7,189 nucleotides of DNA. Origin: Pseudomonadota bacterium. Its GTDB lineage: Bacteria > Pseudomonadota > Alphaproteobacteria > Caulobacterales > Caulobacteraceae. The position numbers were made by a program, and so were the translations under genes. Below are positions 1 to 5,470 of this stretch, piece by piece. The stretch spans positions 1 to 7,189 of the forward strand of contig JAEYAO010000054.1 in NCBI GenBank assembly GCA_023456105.1, in the 5' to 3' direction. Under the pieces are notes generated by a model. That model worked only from the letters and a program-made list of their open reading frames with translations. It ran no database searches and was not told the DNA's origin. How positions within the stretch are numbered: the first letter of the stretch is position 1; each line of letters begins with the position of its first letter.

Positions 1-192
1 CCGACGCCCGCCGCCCAGCCTGCCGCCCCGGAGGCCAAGCCCGCTGCGCGCCAGGCACCGCGTCCGGCCCCGCGTCCGCAAGCCACGGCTCGCCGGACGG
101 AAAGCGCGCCTCGCCCTGCGGCGCCGCCCGCCGGCCCTCAGCCCTACAACGTCGGCGACGCCGGCCAGCAACCGCGCCAGTCGGTGCAGTAG
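1..192 (+). CDS. C-terminal tail of an unidentified Pro/Ala-rich protein (5' truncated)
   Basis: Frame 1 is open from the window edge to a TAG stop at 190-192, giving the last 63 residues of a protein that starts outside the window. Most codons end in G or C, as in the real genes nearby, which supports coding. The visible part is low complexity, rich in Pro, Ala, Arg and Gln, with no recognisable domain, and ends PYNVGDAGQQPRQSVQ. Tails of this kind are common in exported or envelope proteins of Caulobacterales, but nothing here identifies the family. The stop lies one base from the end of the convergent ygfZ, leaving no room for a separate terminator. Coding status is moderately sure; function is unknown. 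Confidence 0.6.
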   Translation, partial: PTPAAQPAAPEAKPAARQAPRPAPRPQATARRTESAPRPAAPPAGPQPYNVGDAGQQPRQSVQ

Positions 193-193
193 C

Positions 194-982
194 TTAGGCC
201 TGGGGCATCCAGCCCGGCCGACGCGCCGTGACCGGCCGTCCGTCGACGGTCAGCCGACCCTCCAGCCGGTCCAGCCGCAGCAGCGCCATGGCCGCACCTT
301 CGCGGCCGCCCAGCACCTCGCCCGCCCGAAGGTCGCCGTTCAACACCTCGGCGCCGAACGGAGGAGGGGCGCCGTCGAAAGCGATCGGTAGCATGCGGTT
401 GCGGATCGCGCCGCGCCGCTTCATGCGCGAGGTGGTCTCCTGTCCGACGAAACAGCCCTTGTGGAAGTCGATGCCGTTCAGCAGGTCGAAGTTCGCCTCG
501 ATGGGATAGGTCTTGTCCAAGGGGGCGTCGGTCGCCGGATCGGGCAGGCCCACGGACAGCCGATGGGCCTGGTGATCGTCCTCGCTCGCATTCGTCTGGT
601 GTTCGCCGCCATAGGCTCGGCCGCCCAGGTCCGGCGTGCGCGGGTCGATGATGAAGCCCTCCGCCTCGCCGTCCCAGGCGGCGAACACGGGGCGGTCGTC
701 GGCGCGGATGTCCGCCCTGGCTCGCAGCCGGTACATGGACAGGCGCGTCAGCAGCGCCTCCCTTCGGTCCGCCGCCACGTCAAGCAGCACGCCGCCGCCT
801 TCGCCCACAATGAACAGGTCGAACAGCAGCCGACCCGGCGGCGACAACAGCGCGCCGAAACGAAGTTCTCCGTCGGCCAGCGTCTCCACGTCCTGGGTCA
901 GCAGATTGTTCAGGAACGGCCTGGCCTCGTCTCCCGAGACGGAGATTAGGGCGCGGCTGTCCAGGCGGGCGATGCGTGTCAT
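194..982 (-). CDS. ygfZ: YgfZ/GcvT-domain folate-binding protein
   Basis: This 262-residue protein belongs to the YgfZ (CAF17/IBA57-like) branch of the aminomethyltransferase GcvT superfamily. The hallmark is the motif K-G-C-F-V-G-Q-E at residues 175-182, with the conserved Cys177, followed by a basic stretch (SRMKRRGAIRNRM). The N-terminal part (about 1-90) fits the tetrahydrofolate-binding GcvT fold. In E. coli YgfZ supports the synthesis or repair of certain Fe-S enzymes, including the tRNA methylthiotransferase MiaB, in the cytoplasm; the same role is inferred here. The ATG at 980-982 is supported by a sigma70-like promoter whose -10 ends six bases upstream, so the message is probably leaderless and no Shine-Dalgarno sequence is expected or seen. 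It lies 31 bp after the cysteine-cluster gene on the same strand, so read-through is also likely. Length is usual for the short bacterial form. Confidence 0.92.
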   Translation of the reverse strand: MTRIARLDSRALISVSGDEARPFLNNLLTQDVETLADGELRFGALLSPPGRLLFDLFIVGEGGGVLLDVAADRREALLTRLSMYRLRARADIRADDRPVFAAWDGEAEGFIIDPRTPDLGGRAYGGEHQTNASEDDHQAHRLSVGLPDPATDAPLDKTYPIEANFDLLNGIDFHKGCFVGQETTSRMKRRGAIRNRMLPIAFDGAPPPFGAEVLNGDLRAGEVLGGREGAAMALLRLDRLEGRLTVDGRPVTARRPGWMPQA

Positions 983-988
983 GCGGCC

Positions 989-1017
989 TAGATAGGCGCG
1001 GGCGCCGCCCCTGTCAG
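989..1017 (-). promoter_or_regulatory. Predicted sigma70-type promoter of ygfZ (leaderless)
   Basis: Read on the minus strand, CTGACA (1012-1017; five of six matches to TTGACA) is followed after exactly 17 bases by TATCTA (989-994), then by six bases (983-988) and the ygfZ ATG. A start site six or seven bases after the -10 would fall on the ATG itself. The -35 element contains the TGA stop codon (1014-1016) of the upstream cysteine-cluster gene. Spacing and match are good, but this is pattern reading only. Confidence 0.55.
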
Positions 1018-1559
1018 GTGACGCGGTAGCGCGCCTCGATCCCGTCGGCCTGCCAGTCGTGCTCGCCCAGCTTGTCCAGCGAACGCGCGACCAGCTGGTG
1101 GAAACGCTCGGCGTCGCCCGCGTCCACCGCCGGACGCAGATAGTCGGTGACCACCGCCCGCGCCGGATAGGTCCCGATCGGGCCGGGCACGCTCAGCGCA
1201 ACCTGGATGCCGGCATCGATCCACCCTGCGACCGTCTCGAACACCTCTTCCGACTGCAGGAAATCGGAGCGGCGCACCACGAACAGGGTGATCTCGCCAT
1301 GCTCCACCCCGTCGGGTCGGATCACGATCCCGCTTCGGTCGGGCCGCCAGTCGTCCGACAGCTCGACCGCCCGCCACAGGCAGAACCAGGTGCGGCAGGT
1401 CTGCGGCCGGATGGCGTGCACCCCACAGCCGGCGTCCGGCACGCAATAGGCGCACAGCTCTCCCGTCGGCTTGGCCAGCTCCGGCAGGTCCAGCGGAATG
1501 ACCCGGCAGCACTCCACGCAGCCGCCGCAGGTGCGGTCGGGGATCAGCGGCAGGGACAC
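1014..1559 (-). CDS. YkgJ-family cysteine cluster protein
   Basis: This 181-residue cytoplasmic protein has nine cysteines, all within residues 11-60: a C-x2-C-x2-C-C motif at 11-18, then Cys36, Cys39, Cys45, Cys55 and Cys60. This arrangement, including RPQTCRTWFCLWRA around 51-64, marks the YkgJ / zinc- or iron-chelating domain family (CxxCxxCC). The biochemical role of the family is poorly known; metal or Fe-S binding is inferred from the cysteines. Residues after 65 have no cysteine and no recognised motif. The GTG start (1557-1559) is the best choice: GGAG lies eight bases upstream (1568-1571) and the metal motif begins ten residues in. It is divergent from the dihydroorotase-like gene with a 90-bp gap and is followed on the same strand by ygfZ, possibly as an operon. 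Confidence 0.85.
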   Translation of the reverse strand: MSLPLIPDRTCGGCVECCRVIPLDLPELAKPTGELCAYCVPDAGCGVHAIRPQTCRTWFCLWRAVELSDDWRPDRSGIVIRPDGVEHGEITLFVVRRSDFLQSEEVFETVAGWIDAGIQVALSVPGPIGTYPARAVVTDYLRPAVDAGDAERFHQLVARSLDKLGEHDWQADGIEARYRVT

Positions 1560-1649
1560 GGGCGAGGCTCCATGGCGCGGGCTTTAGCACAGCCCTTTCG
1601 GCGCCGGGGCGCCTTCTCGCCGCGCGCGGGCGGGGTTACAGGTCATGGC

Positions 1650-2987
1650 ATGACCCAGACCTATGACCTGATCGTTCGTGGCGGCGAAGTGGCGAACCAC
1701 GCGGGGCGCGGGATGGCCGATGTGGGGGTGATCGACGGCAAGATCGCCTTCATCGGCGACCTGTCGCAGGCCTCGGCCGGAGAGGTGTTCGACGCCTCCG
1801 GCCTGACGGTCCTGCCGGGCGTGATCGACACCCAGGTCCACTTCCGCGAGCCCGGGCTGGAATGGAAGGAAGATCTCGAGACCGGATCGCGCGCGGCGGC
1901 CTTGGGCGGCGTGGTCGCCGTGTTCGAGATGCCGAACACCAATCCCAACACCACCGACCCGGACACCATGGCGGACAAGCTGGCGCGCGCAAAGGACCGC
2001 ATGTGGACGGACCACGCCTTCTACGTCGGCGGCACGCACGAGAACGCAGATTTTCTTGGCGAACTGGAGCGGCTGCCCGGCTGCTGCGGCGTCAAGGTGT
2101 TCATGGGCGCCTCGACCGGCGACCTGCTGATTGCCGACGACGACGGTGTGCGCAAGGTGCTGTCCAACGTGCGCCGGCGCGCCACCTTTCATTCCGAGGA
2201 TGAATACCGCCTGGCGGACCGGCGCGGCCTGGCCCGTGCGGGCGACTGGACCAGCCACCCGGAGGTGCGCGACGCCGAGAGCGCCATTCGTTCGACCCGC
2301 CGCCTGGTCGGCCTGGCCAAGGAGACGGGCGCGCGCATCCACGTCCTGCACGTCACGACCAAGGACGAGATGGAGTATCTGCGCTTCCACAAGGATGTCG
2401 CCACGGTCGAGATCACGCCTCAGCACCTGACCCTTGTCGCGCCGGAGGCGTATGAGCGACTCGGTTCCTACGCCCAGATGAACCCGCCGATTCGGTCGCA
2501 GGAGCACGTGGATGCGCTGTGGTTGTGGGGCATGCAGCAGGGGGTGGCCGACGTGCTCGGCTCGGACCACGCGCCGCATACGAAGGAAGAGAAGGCCAAG
2601 CCCTATCCGGCCTCGCCCTCAGGCATGCCGGGGGTGCAGACCCTGGTGCCGCTGATGCTGACGCACGTCGCCAACGGGCGCCTCAGCCTGGAGCGGTTCA
2701 TCGACCTCACCTCGGCGGGGGCGCAGCGGGTCTTCGGCACGGCCAACAAAGGCCGAATGGCGGTCAGCTATGACGCCGACCTGACCATCGTCGATCTGAA
2801 GGCCAGGCGCACCATCACCCACGACCAGCAGGCGACTCGCTGCGGCTGGACCCCGTTCGACGGCGTGGAGGCGACCGGCTGGCCGATGGCCACGGTGGTG
2901 CGGGGCCGGGTGGTGATGCAGGACGGCGAACTGATCGGCCAGGCGCACGGCCGGCCGGTGCGTTTCACCGAGACGCTGGCCGCCTGA
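1650..2987 (+). CDS. Dihydroorotase-family amidohydrolase (PyrC-like, Gln variant of the HxH motif)
   Basis: The 445-residue product is a full-length cyclic amidohydrolase of the dihydroorotase type, which in pyrimidine synthesis interconverts carbamoyl-aspartate and dihydroorotate in the cytoplasm. Visible motifs are PGVIDTQVHFREPG at 56-69 (metal-site loop, His64), MPNTNP at 94-99, GVKVFMG at 147-153 (Lys149, position of the carboxylated lysine in related enzymes), FHSED at 180-184 (His181), HVLHVT at 231-236, QMNPPIR at 276-282 and GSDHAPH at 304-310 (Asp306, the usual catalytic acid). The first His of the classical H-x-H pair is Gln62. I recall Gln there in a whole alphaproteobacterial dihydroorotase-like subfamily, so it is probably not a sequencing error, but true dihydroorotase activity is less certain. 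The ATG at 1650 is chosen because the fold begins at once (TYDLIVRGG); upstream in-frame sequence is antisense to the cysteine-cluster gene. No strong Shine-Dalgarno precedes it. It ends four bases from the convergent hydrolase gene. Confidence 0.88.
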   Translation: MTQTYDLIVRGGEVANHAGRGMADVGVIDGKIAFIGDLSQASAGEVFDASGLTVLPGVIDTQVHFREPGLEWKEDLETGSRAAALGGVVAVFEMPNTNPNTTDPDTMADKLARAKDRMWTDHAFYVGGTHENADFLGELERLPGCCGVKVFMGASTGDLLIADDDGVRKVLSNVRRRATFHSEDEYRLADRRGLARAGDWTSHPEVRDAESAIRSTRRLVGLAKETGARIHVLHVTTKDEMEYLRFHKDVATVEITPQHLTLVAPEAYERLGSYAQMNPPIRSQEHVDALWLWGMQQGVADVLGSDHAPHTKEEKAKPYPASPSGMPGVQTLVPLMLTHVANGRLSLERFIDLTSAGAQRVFGTANKGRMAVSYDADLTIVDLKARRTITHDQQATRCGWTPFDGVEATGWPMATVVRGRVVMQDGELIGQAHGRPVRFTETLAA

Positions 2988-2991
2988 CGCC

Positions 2992-3933
2992 TCAGTGCGA
3001 GGGCGTGTGCTCGCGGATGAAGCCCGCCACGTCTTCGGCGACGCCAGGAGCCAGCGGCAGGTCGGGCGCGACATAGACGGCCATGTTGGCCTGCCGATCG
3101 GCCGGCGCGGTCTTCAGCACATGATTGACGCCGGGCCAGATCACCAACGTGGCGTCCGGCCGAGCCGCCTTCAGCGCCTGCGCATCCGTTTCCCGGGTCT
3201 GCAGATCGGTTTCGCCCTGGCCAATGAAGAAAGGACCGCGATAGCGGCCCAGCGCCTCGGCCGGGTCCAGCGGCGCCCAGCTGGCGAGATAGGGTTGCAC
3301 CGACGGCCGGAAGGCTGCGGCCAGAGCGGGCGGCACGTCCGCGACCGTCTCGCCCTTCTCCAGCCGATCCAGGATCGTCAGGGCCTGACCCCGCACCGGC
3401 TCGGGCACGGCCTGGAACTGCTCGCGCAGCACGGTGATCGCCGGCCGTCCGGCGCCCGACAGCAGCACCAGGCCGCAGACCTCCGGATTGTTCTCCGCCG
3501 CCAGCGTCGCGATCAGCGCCCCTTCGCTGTGGCCGATCAGCCAGGCGCAAGGCTTGCCCGTCCGCCGCACGGCTTCGCTCGTCCAGGCGCGGGCGTCCGC
3601 GACATAGTCACCGAAGCGCAGATCGGCCTCGCTCCCGCCCGCGGCGGCGCTGGCGCCGATCCCGCGCTTATCCATGCGCACCGTGGCGATCCCGTCCTCC
3701 GCCAGGCCTTCCGCCAGCAGGCGGTAGGTCGCCGCCCGAATGCCCAGCGGGCTGTTCCCATCCCGATCGGTCGGCCCCGATCCCGGCAGGATCACCGCCA
3801 CAGCCGCCGCCTCGCCCTCCGGCGCCAACAGCGTCCCGTGCAGCGGCGCGGGTTGGGCTGGGAGGGCGATCTCGGTTGGGACAGGGCCGGCCATCAGGAC
3901 GGCCAGGGCGGCGGAGGCGGCGAGGCTGGACAT
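2992..3933 (-). CDS. Predicted exported alpha/beta hydrolase
   Basis: The 313-residue protein is an alpha/beta-fold serine hydrolase. Visible elements are PGSGPTDRDGN at 50-60 (oxyanion-hole region), MDKRGIGAS at 87-95, the nucleophile elbow GHSEG at 134-138 with Ser136, a probable acid Asp243 in GETD, and His271 in NHVLK, so the catalytic triad looks intact. Residues 1-23 are hydrophobic and may be a signal peptide, but the first residues carry no Lys or Arg, which is unusual; export is inferred, not certain. The substrate cannot be told; esters or peptides are typical for relatives. The ATG (3931-3933) has a strong AGGAG seven bases upstream (3941-3945). The gene starts 20 bp after the sdpI-like stop on the same strand, so it is probably the third gene of an sdpR-sdpI-hydrolase operon and would share the repressor-controlled promoter. 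Confidence 0.87.
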   Translation of the reverse strand: MSSLAASAALAVLMAGPVPTEIALPAQPAPLHGTLLAPEGEAAAVAVILPGSGPTDRDGNSPLGIRAATYRLLAEGLAEDGIATVRMDKRGIGASAAAGGSEADLRFGDYVADARAWTSEAVRRTGKPCAWLIGHSEGALIATLAAENNPEVCGLVLLSGAGRPAITVLREQFQAVPEPVRGQALTILDRLEKGETVADVPPALAAAFRPSVQPYLASWAPLDPAEALGRYRGPFFIGQGETDLQTRETDAQALKAARPDATLVIWPGVNHVLKTAPADRQANMAVYVAPDLPLAPGVAEDVAGFIREHTPSH

Positions 3934-3953
3934 GGGCGGTCTCCTTTGGTGGA

Positions 3954-4634
3954 TCAGAAGGGCTGGCGGTCGGGATCGGCGCGCCAGACACGCCAGCTTT
4001 CAAAGATCGAGAGAACGGCGCTGAGGATCGCGCCCCCGACAAGTCCGTAGGTTCCGGCCGGCTGACTCGCCACGGGCGCGGCGATCAGGCCCGCCAGGCC
4101 CAGCAGGCAGAGCAGACGCCCGGCCAGGCGGTTGGAGCGATCCCATGCCAGACGGCTCTTGTAGCTCCACGGCGTTCGCACCCCCACCAGCGGATTGGGG
4201 GCGACCCGGCCGAGAAAGGCGCCCGTGACCAGAAGGATCATCGACACGCCGGCCATGGCGACGGCCGGGCCGGTCTCCGCCGTCGCATGGCCCAGCCCGG
4301 TCCAGGCGATCAAGAGGCCGATCGCCGCGAAGGTGAACAGGCTGATCCCCTGGGCGATGCGCAACGAGCGACAGCGCGCCGCATCGCCCTCTGCGGCGGC
4401 CCGGATCGCGCCGAGGCCCAGGCCGCCCGCGGCCAATAGACCGATCACGCCGAGGCCGCCGGACTGGACCGCGAAGTCGATCCGGTCGCCCCAGCGGTCA
4501 ACCTCCCAGTCGCTGTTCCAATGCATCGGCATCGGCGTGGCGGGGCCATAAAGACCGATGTAGAGGGCGAAGGCGGCCTGGATGGCGAAGACGCCGATCG
4601 TCAGGTGATCGATCAGGGAGAGGCGATGCTTCAT
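3954..4634 (-). CDS. sdpI: SdpI-family integral membrane protein
   Basis: This 226-residue membrane protein resembles SdpI, the immunity and signalling protein for the Bacillus subtilis SDP toxin. After helix 1 (about 11-30) comes PMPMHWNSDWEVDRWG (34-49), typical of the DUF1648 segment. Further hydrophobic segments lie at about 54-77, 93-115, 122-142, 173-190 and 196-212, giving six likely helices. Between helices 4 and 5 is the family signature GRVAPNPLVGVRTPWSYKS (142-160), followed by Trp164 and Asn169. In B. subtilis, SdpI at the membrane protects the cell and, when toxin is present, sequesters the repressor SdpR. Its ATG overlaps the sdpR stop by four bases (ATGA, 4631-4634), indicating translational coupling. 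No toxin genes like sdpABC are visible, so what it senses or resists is unknown. Confidence 0.85.
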   Translation of the reverse strand: MKHRLSLIDHLTIGVFAIQAAFALYIGLYGPATPMPMHWNSDWEVDRWGDRIDFAVQSGGLGVIGLLAAGGLGLGAIRAAAEGDAARCRSLRIAQGISLFTFAAIGLLIAWTGLGHATAETGPAVAMAGVSMILLVTGAFLGRVAPNPLVGVRTPWSYKSRLAWDRSNRLAGRLLCLLGLAGLIAAPVASQPAGTYGLVGGAILSAVLSIFESWRVWRADPDRQPF

Positions 4635-4927
4635 CGGCGGGCCGCCTTGGTCGCGACCGTCGCCGGCTGACCTGTCCCGGCGATGTCCATCAGAAAGGCC
4701 ATGGCCTCTTCGATCGCCGAGATCTGGAGCCGATAGCGGATGGTCTGGCCATCGCGCTCAGCGCTGACGAGCCCGGCTTCCTTCAGGGCGTTGAGGTGGC
4801 CGGTGATGGTCGGCCAGCTCATGTCGAAGGTGGCGGCGATGTCGCCCGAAGCCAACGGACCGGCGCGCAGCATGGCGACGATGCGGCGGCGCACCGGATG
4901 CGACAGCGCCTTGAACAGAGTGTTCAT
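4631..4927 (-). CDS. sdpR: ArsR-family repressor, SdpR-like
   Basis: A 98-residue winged-helix DNA-binding protein of the ArsR/SmtB superfamily. It begins MNTLFKALSHPVRRRIVAML, the usual first helices; the helix-turn-helix spans about 26-50 (ASGDIAATF...SWPTITGHLNALKEAGL) and the wing about 53-67 (VSAERDGQTIRYRL). It has no cysteine at all, so classical thiol metal sensing is excluded. Adjacency to and overlap with an SdpI-like gene point to the SdpR group, autorepressors whose activity is controlled by sequestration at the membrane by SdpI. The ATG (4925-4927) has AGGAG seven bases upstream (4935-4939). The upstream gap to erpA holds an array of inverted repeats that is its likely operator, so autoregulation is expected. 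The Ala/Thr-rich last 14 residues are probably disordered. Confidence 0.87.
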   Translation of the reverse strand: MNTLFKALSHPVRRRIVAMLRAGPLASGDIAATFDMSWPTITGHLNALKEAGLVSAERDGQTIRYRLQISAIEEAMAFLMDIAGTGQPATVATKAARR

Positions 4928-4937
4928 AGGATAACTC

Positions 4938-4990
4938 CTAATTAGCCGTTACGCTAATCAATGCCGATGATTAGTCTAGCCCCTAATCGA
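4938..4990 (-). promoter_or_regulatory. Candidate SdpR operator: tandem ATTAG-N8-CTAAT inverted repeats
   Basis: In an AT-rich island upstream of sdpR, two 18-bp inverted repeats of the form ATTAG-N8-CTAAT lie at 4941-4958 and 4970-4987, exactly 29 bp apart. The inner arms also form a longer perfect inverted repeat, CTAATCA-N7-TGATTAG (4954-4974), and a further half-site makes the palindrome CTAATTAG (4938-4945) touching the sdpR ribosome-binding site (4935-4939). The spacers differ, so the half-sites are conserved by themselves. Inverted repeats of this size are usual for dimeric ArsR repressors. No clear -35/-10 pair was found; GCTAGACT (minus strand, 4973-4980) is -10-like and lies inside the second repeat. 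Confidence 0.65.
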
Positions 4991-5026
4991 TTTTCGGCCG
5001 TCCACGAGCGTCTGTTCGGTTGTTTC

Positions 5027-5413
5027 TCAGATCGAGAAGCTGACGCCGCAGCCGCAGGAGGAGGCGGCGTTGGGGTTGTTGACCACGAACTGGGCGCCGG
5101 CCAGTTCGTCGACAAAGGCGATCTCTGAGCCCTTCAGGAAGGGAACGGATACGGGATCAACCAGGGCGGTCTGGCCGTCGATCTCGATGCGCAGGTCGTC
5201 GGCCTCGGCGTCCTCGACCAGCTCAAAGCGGTACTGGAAGCCCGAGCAGCCGCCGCCGTCCACCGCCACCCGCAGCATCAAGGCGCGACCCTCGACCTGC
5301 GACAGCTTCGCCAGCCGCCGGGCCGCGCTGGAGGCCAGGCGGATGCCTTCGGGCGCGCGTGCGGAGACGGCGAAGGCGGGTGTGGACGGTTCTGTGGATT
5401 GGACGCTGCTCAC
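5027..5413 (-). CDS. erpA: A-type Fe-S cluster carrier ErpA (HesB/IscA family)
   Basis: The 128-residue protein is an A-type carrier that receives Fe-S clusters from the assembly machinery and passes them to target enzymes in the cytoplasm. All three cluster ligands are present: Cys56 in GGGCSGFQY and Cys120/Cys122 in the C-terminal SSCGCGVSFSI. The conserved core starts near residue 24 (IRLASSAARRLAKL); the first 22 residues are a variable extension. The ending NNPNAASSCGCG favours ErpA over IscA. The GTG start (5411-5413) is forced, since an in-frame TAG lies just upstream and no other good start codon precedes the core. A TATAGA five bases upstream suggests a leaderless transcript. It is divergent from dgt; sdpR follows on the same strand after 99 bp but has its own regulatory region. 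Confidence 0.93.
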   Translation of the reverse strand: MSSVQSTEPSTPAFAVSARAPEGIRLASSAARRLAKLSQVEGRALMLRVAVDGGGCSGFQYRFELVEDAEADDLRIEIDGQTALVDPVSVPFLKGSEIAFVDELAGAQFVVNNPNAASSCGCGVSFSI

Positions 5414-5449
5414 GACGCTCTATATGAGGCTGGGGCGGGCGAGCGCCAA
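5399..5449. promoter_or_regulatory. Possible overlapping divergent promoters for erpA and dgt
   Basis: The only AT-rich spot between the divergent genes, around 5419-5426, can serve both strands. On the minus strand TATAGA (5419-5424) ends five bases before the erpA GTG, with TTGGCG (5444-5449) 19 bases upstream, a long spacer. On the plus strand TTGGAC (5399-5404), N16, TATATG (5421-5426) would give a dgt transcript starting near 5433. Matches are only moderate, especially the -35 elements. Confidence 0.35.
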
Positions 5450-5470
5450 GGCCCGCGGCCATCACATTGC

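Noticed and set aside
988..1590. Minus-strand 200-codon frame overlapping the cysteine-cluster gene
   Set aside because: It is a frame-shifted reading of the same DNA, rich in Arg/Ala/Gly, whereas the chosen frame holds the ordered cysteine motif.
1579..1595. Hairpin GGGCT-N7-AGCCC followed by TTT between the divergent genes
   Set aside because: Only five base pairs and three T's, and no transcript needs to end there; judged chance.
1059..1649. Upstream in-frame extension of the dihydroorotase-like gene
   Set aside because: It is antisense to the cysteine-cluster gene, low in recognisable content, and the amidohydrolase fold begins right at ATG 1650.
1645..1653. Tiny ATG-GCA-TGA frame overlapping the dihydroorotase-like start
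   Set aside because: A two-codon leader would overlap the real ATG, but there is no ribosome-binding site and nothing else to support it.
2995..4050. Plus-strand open frame of 351 codons
   Set aside because: Antisense to the hydrolase and the end of the SdpI-like gene, both with clear motifs; composition is typical of a shadow frame.
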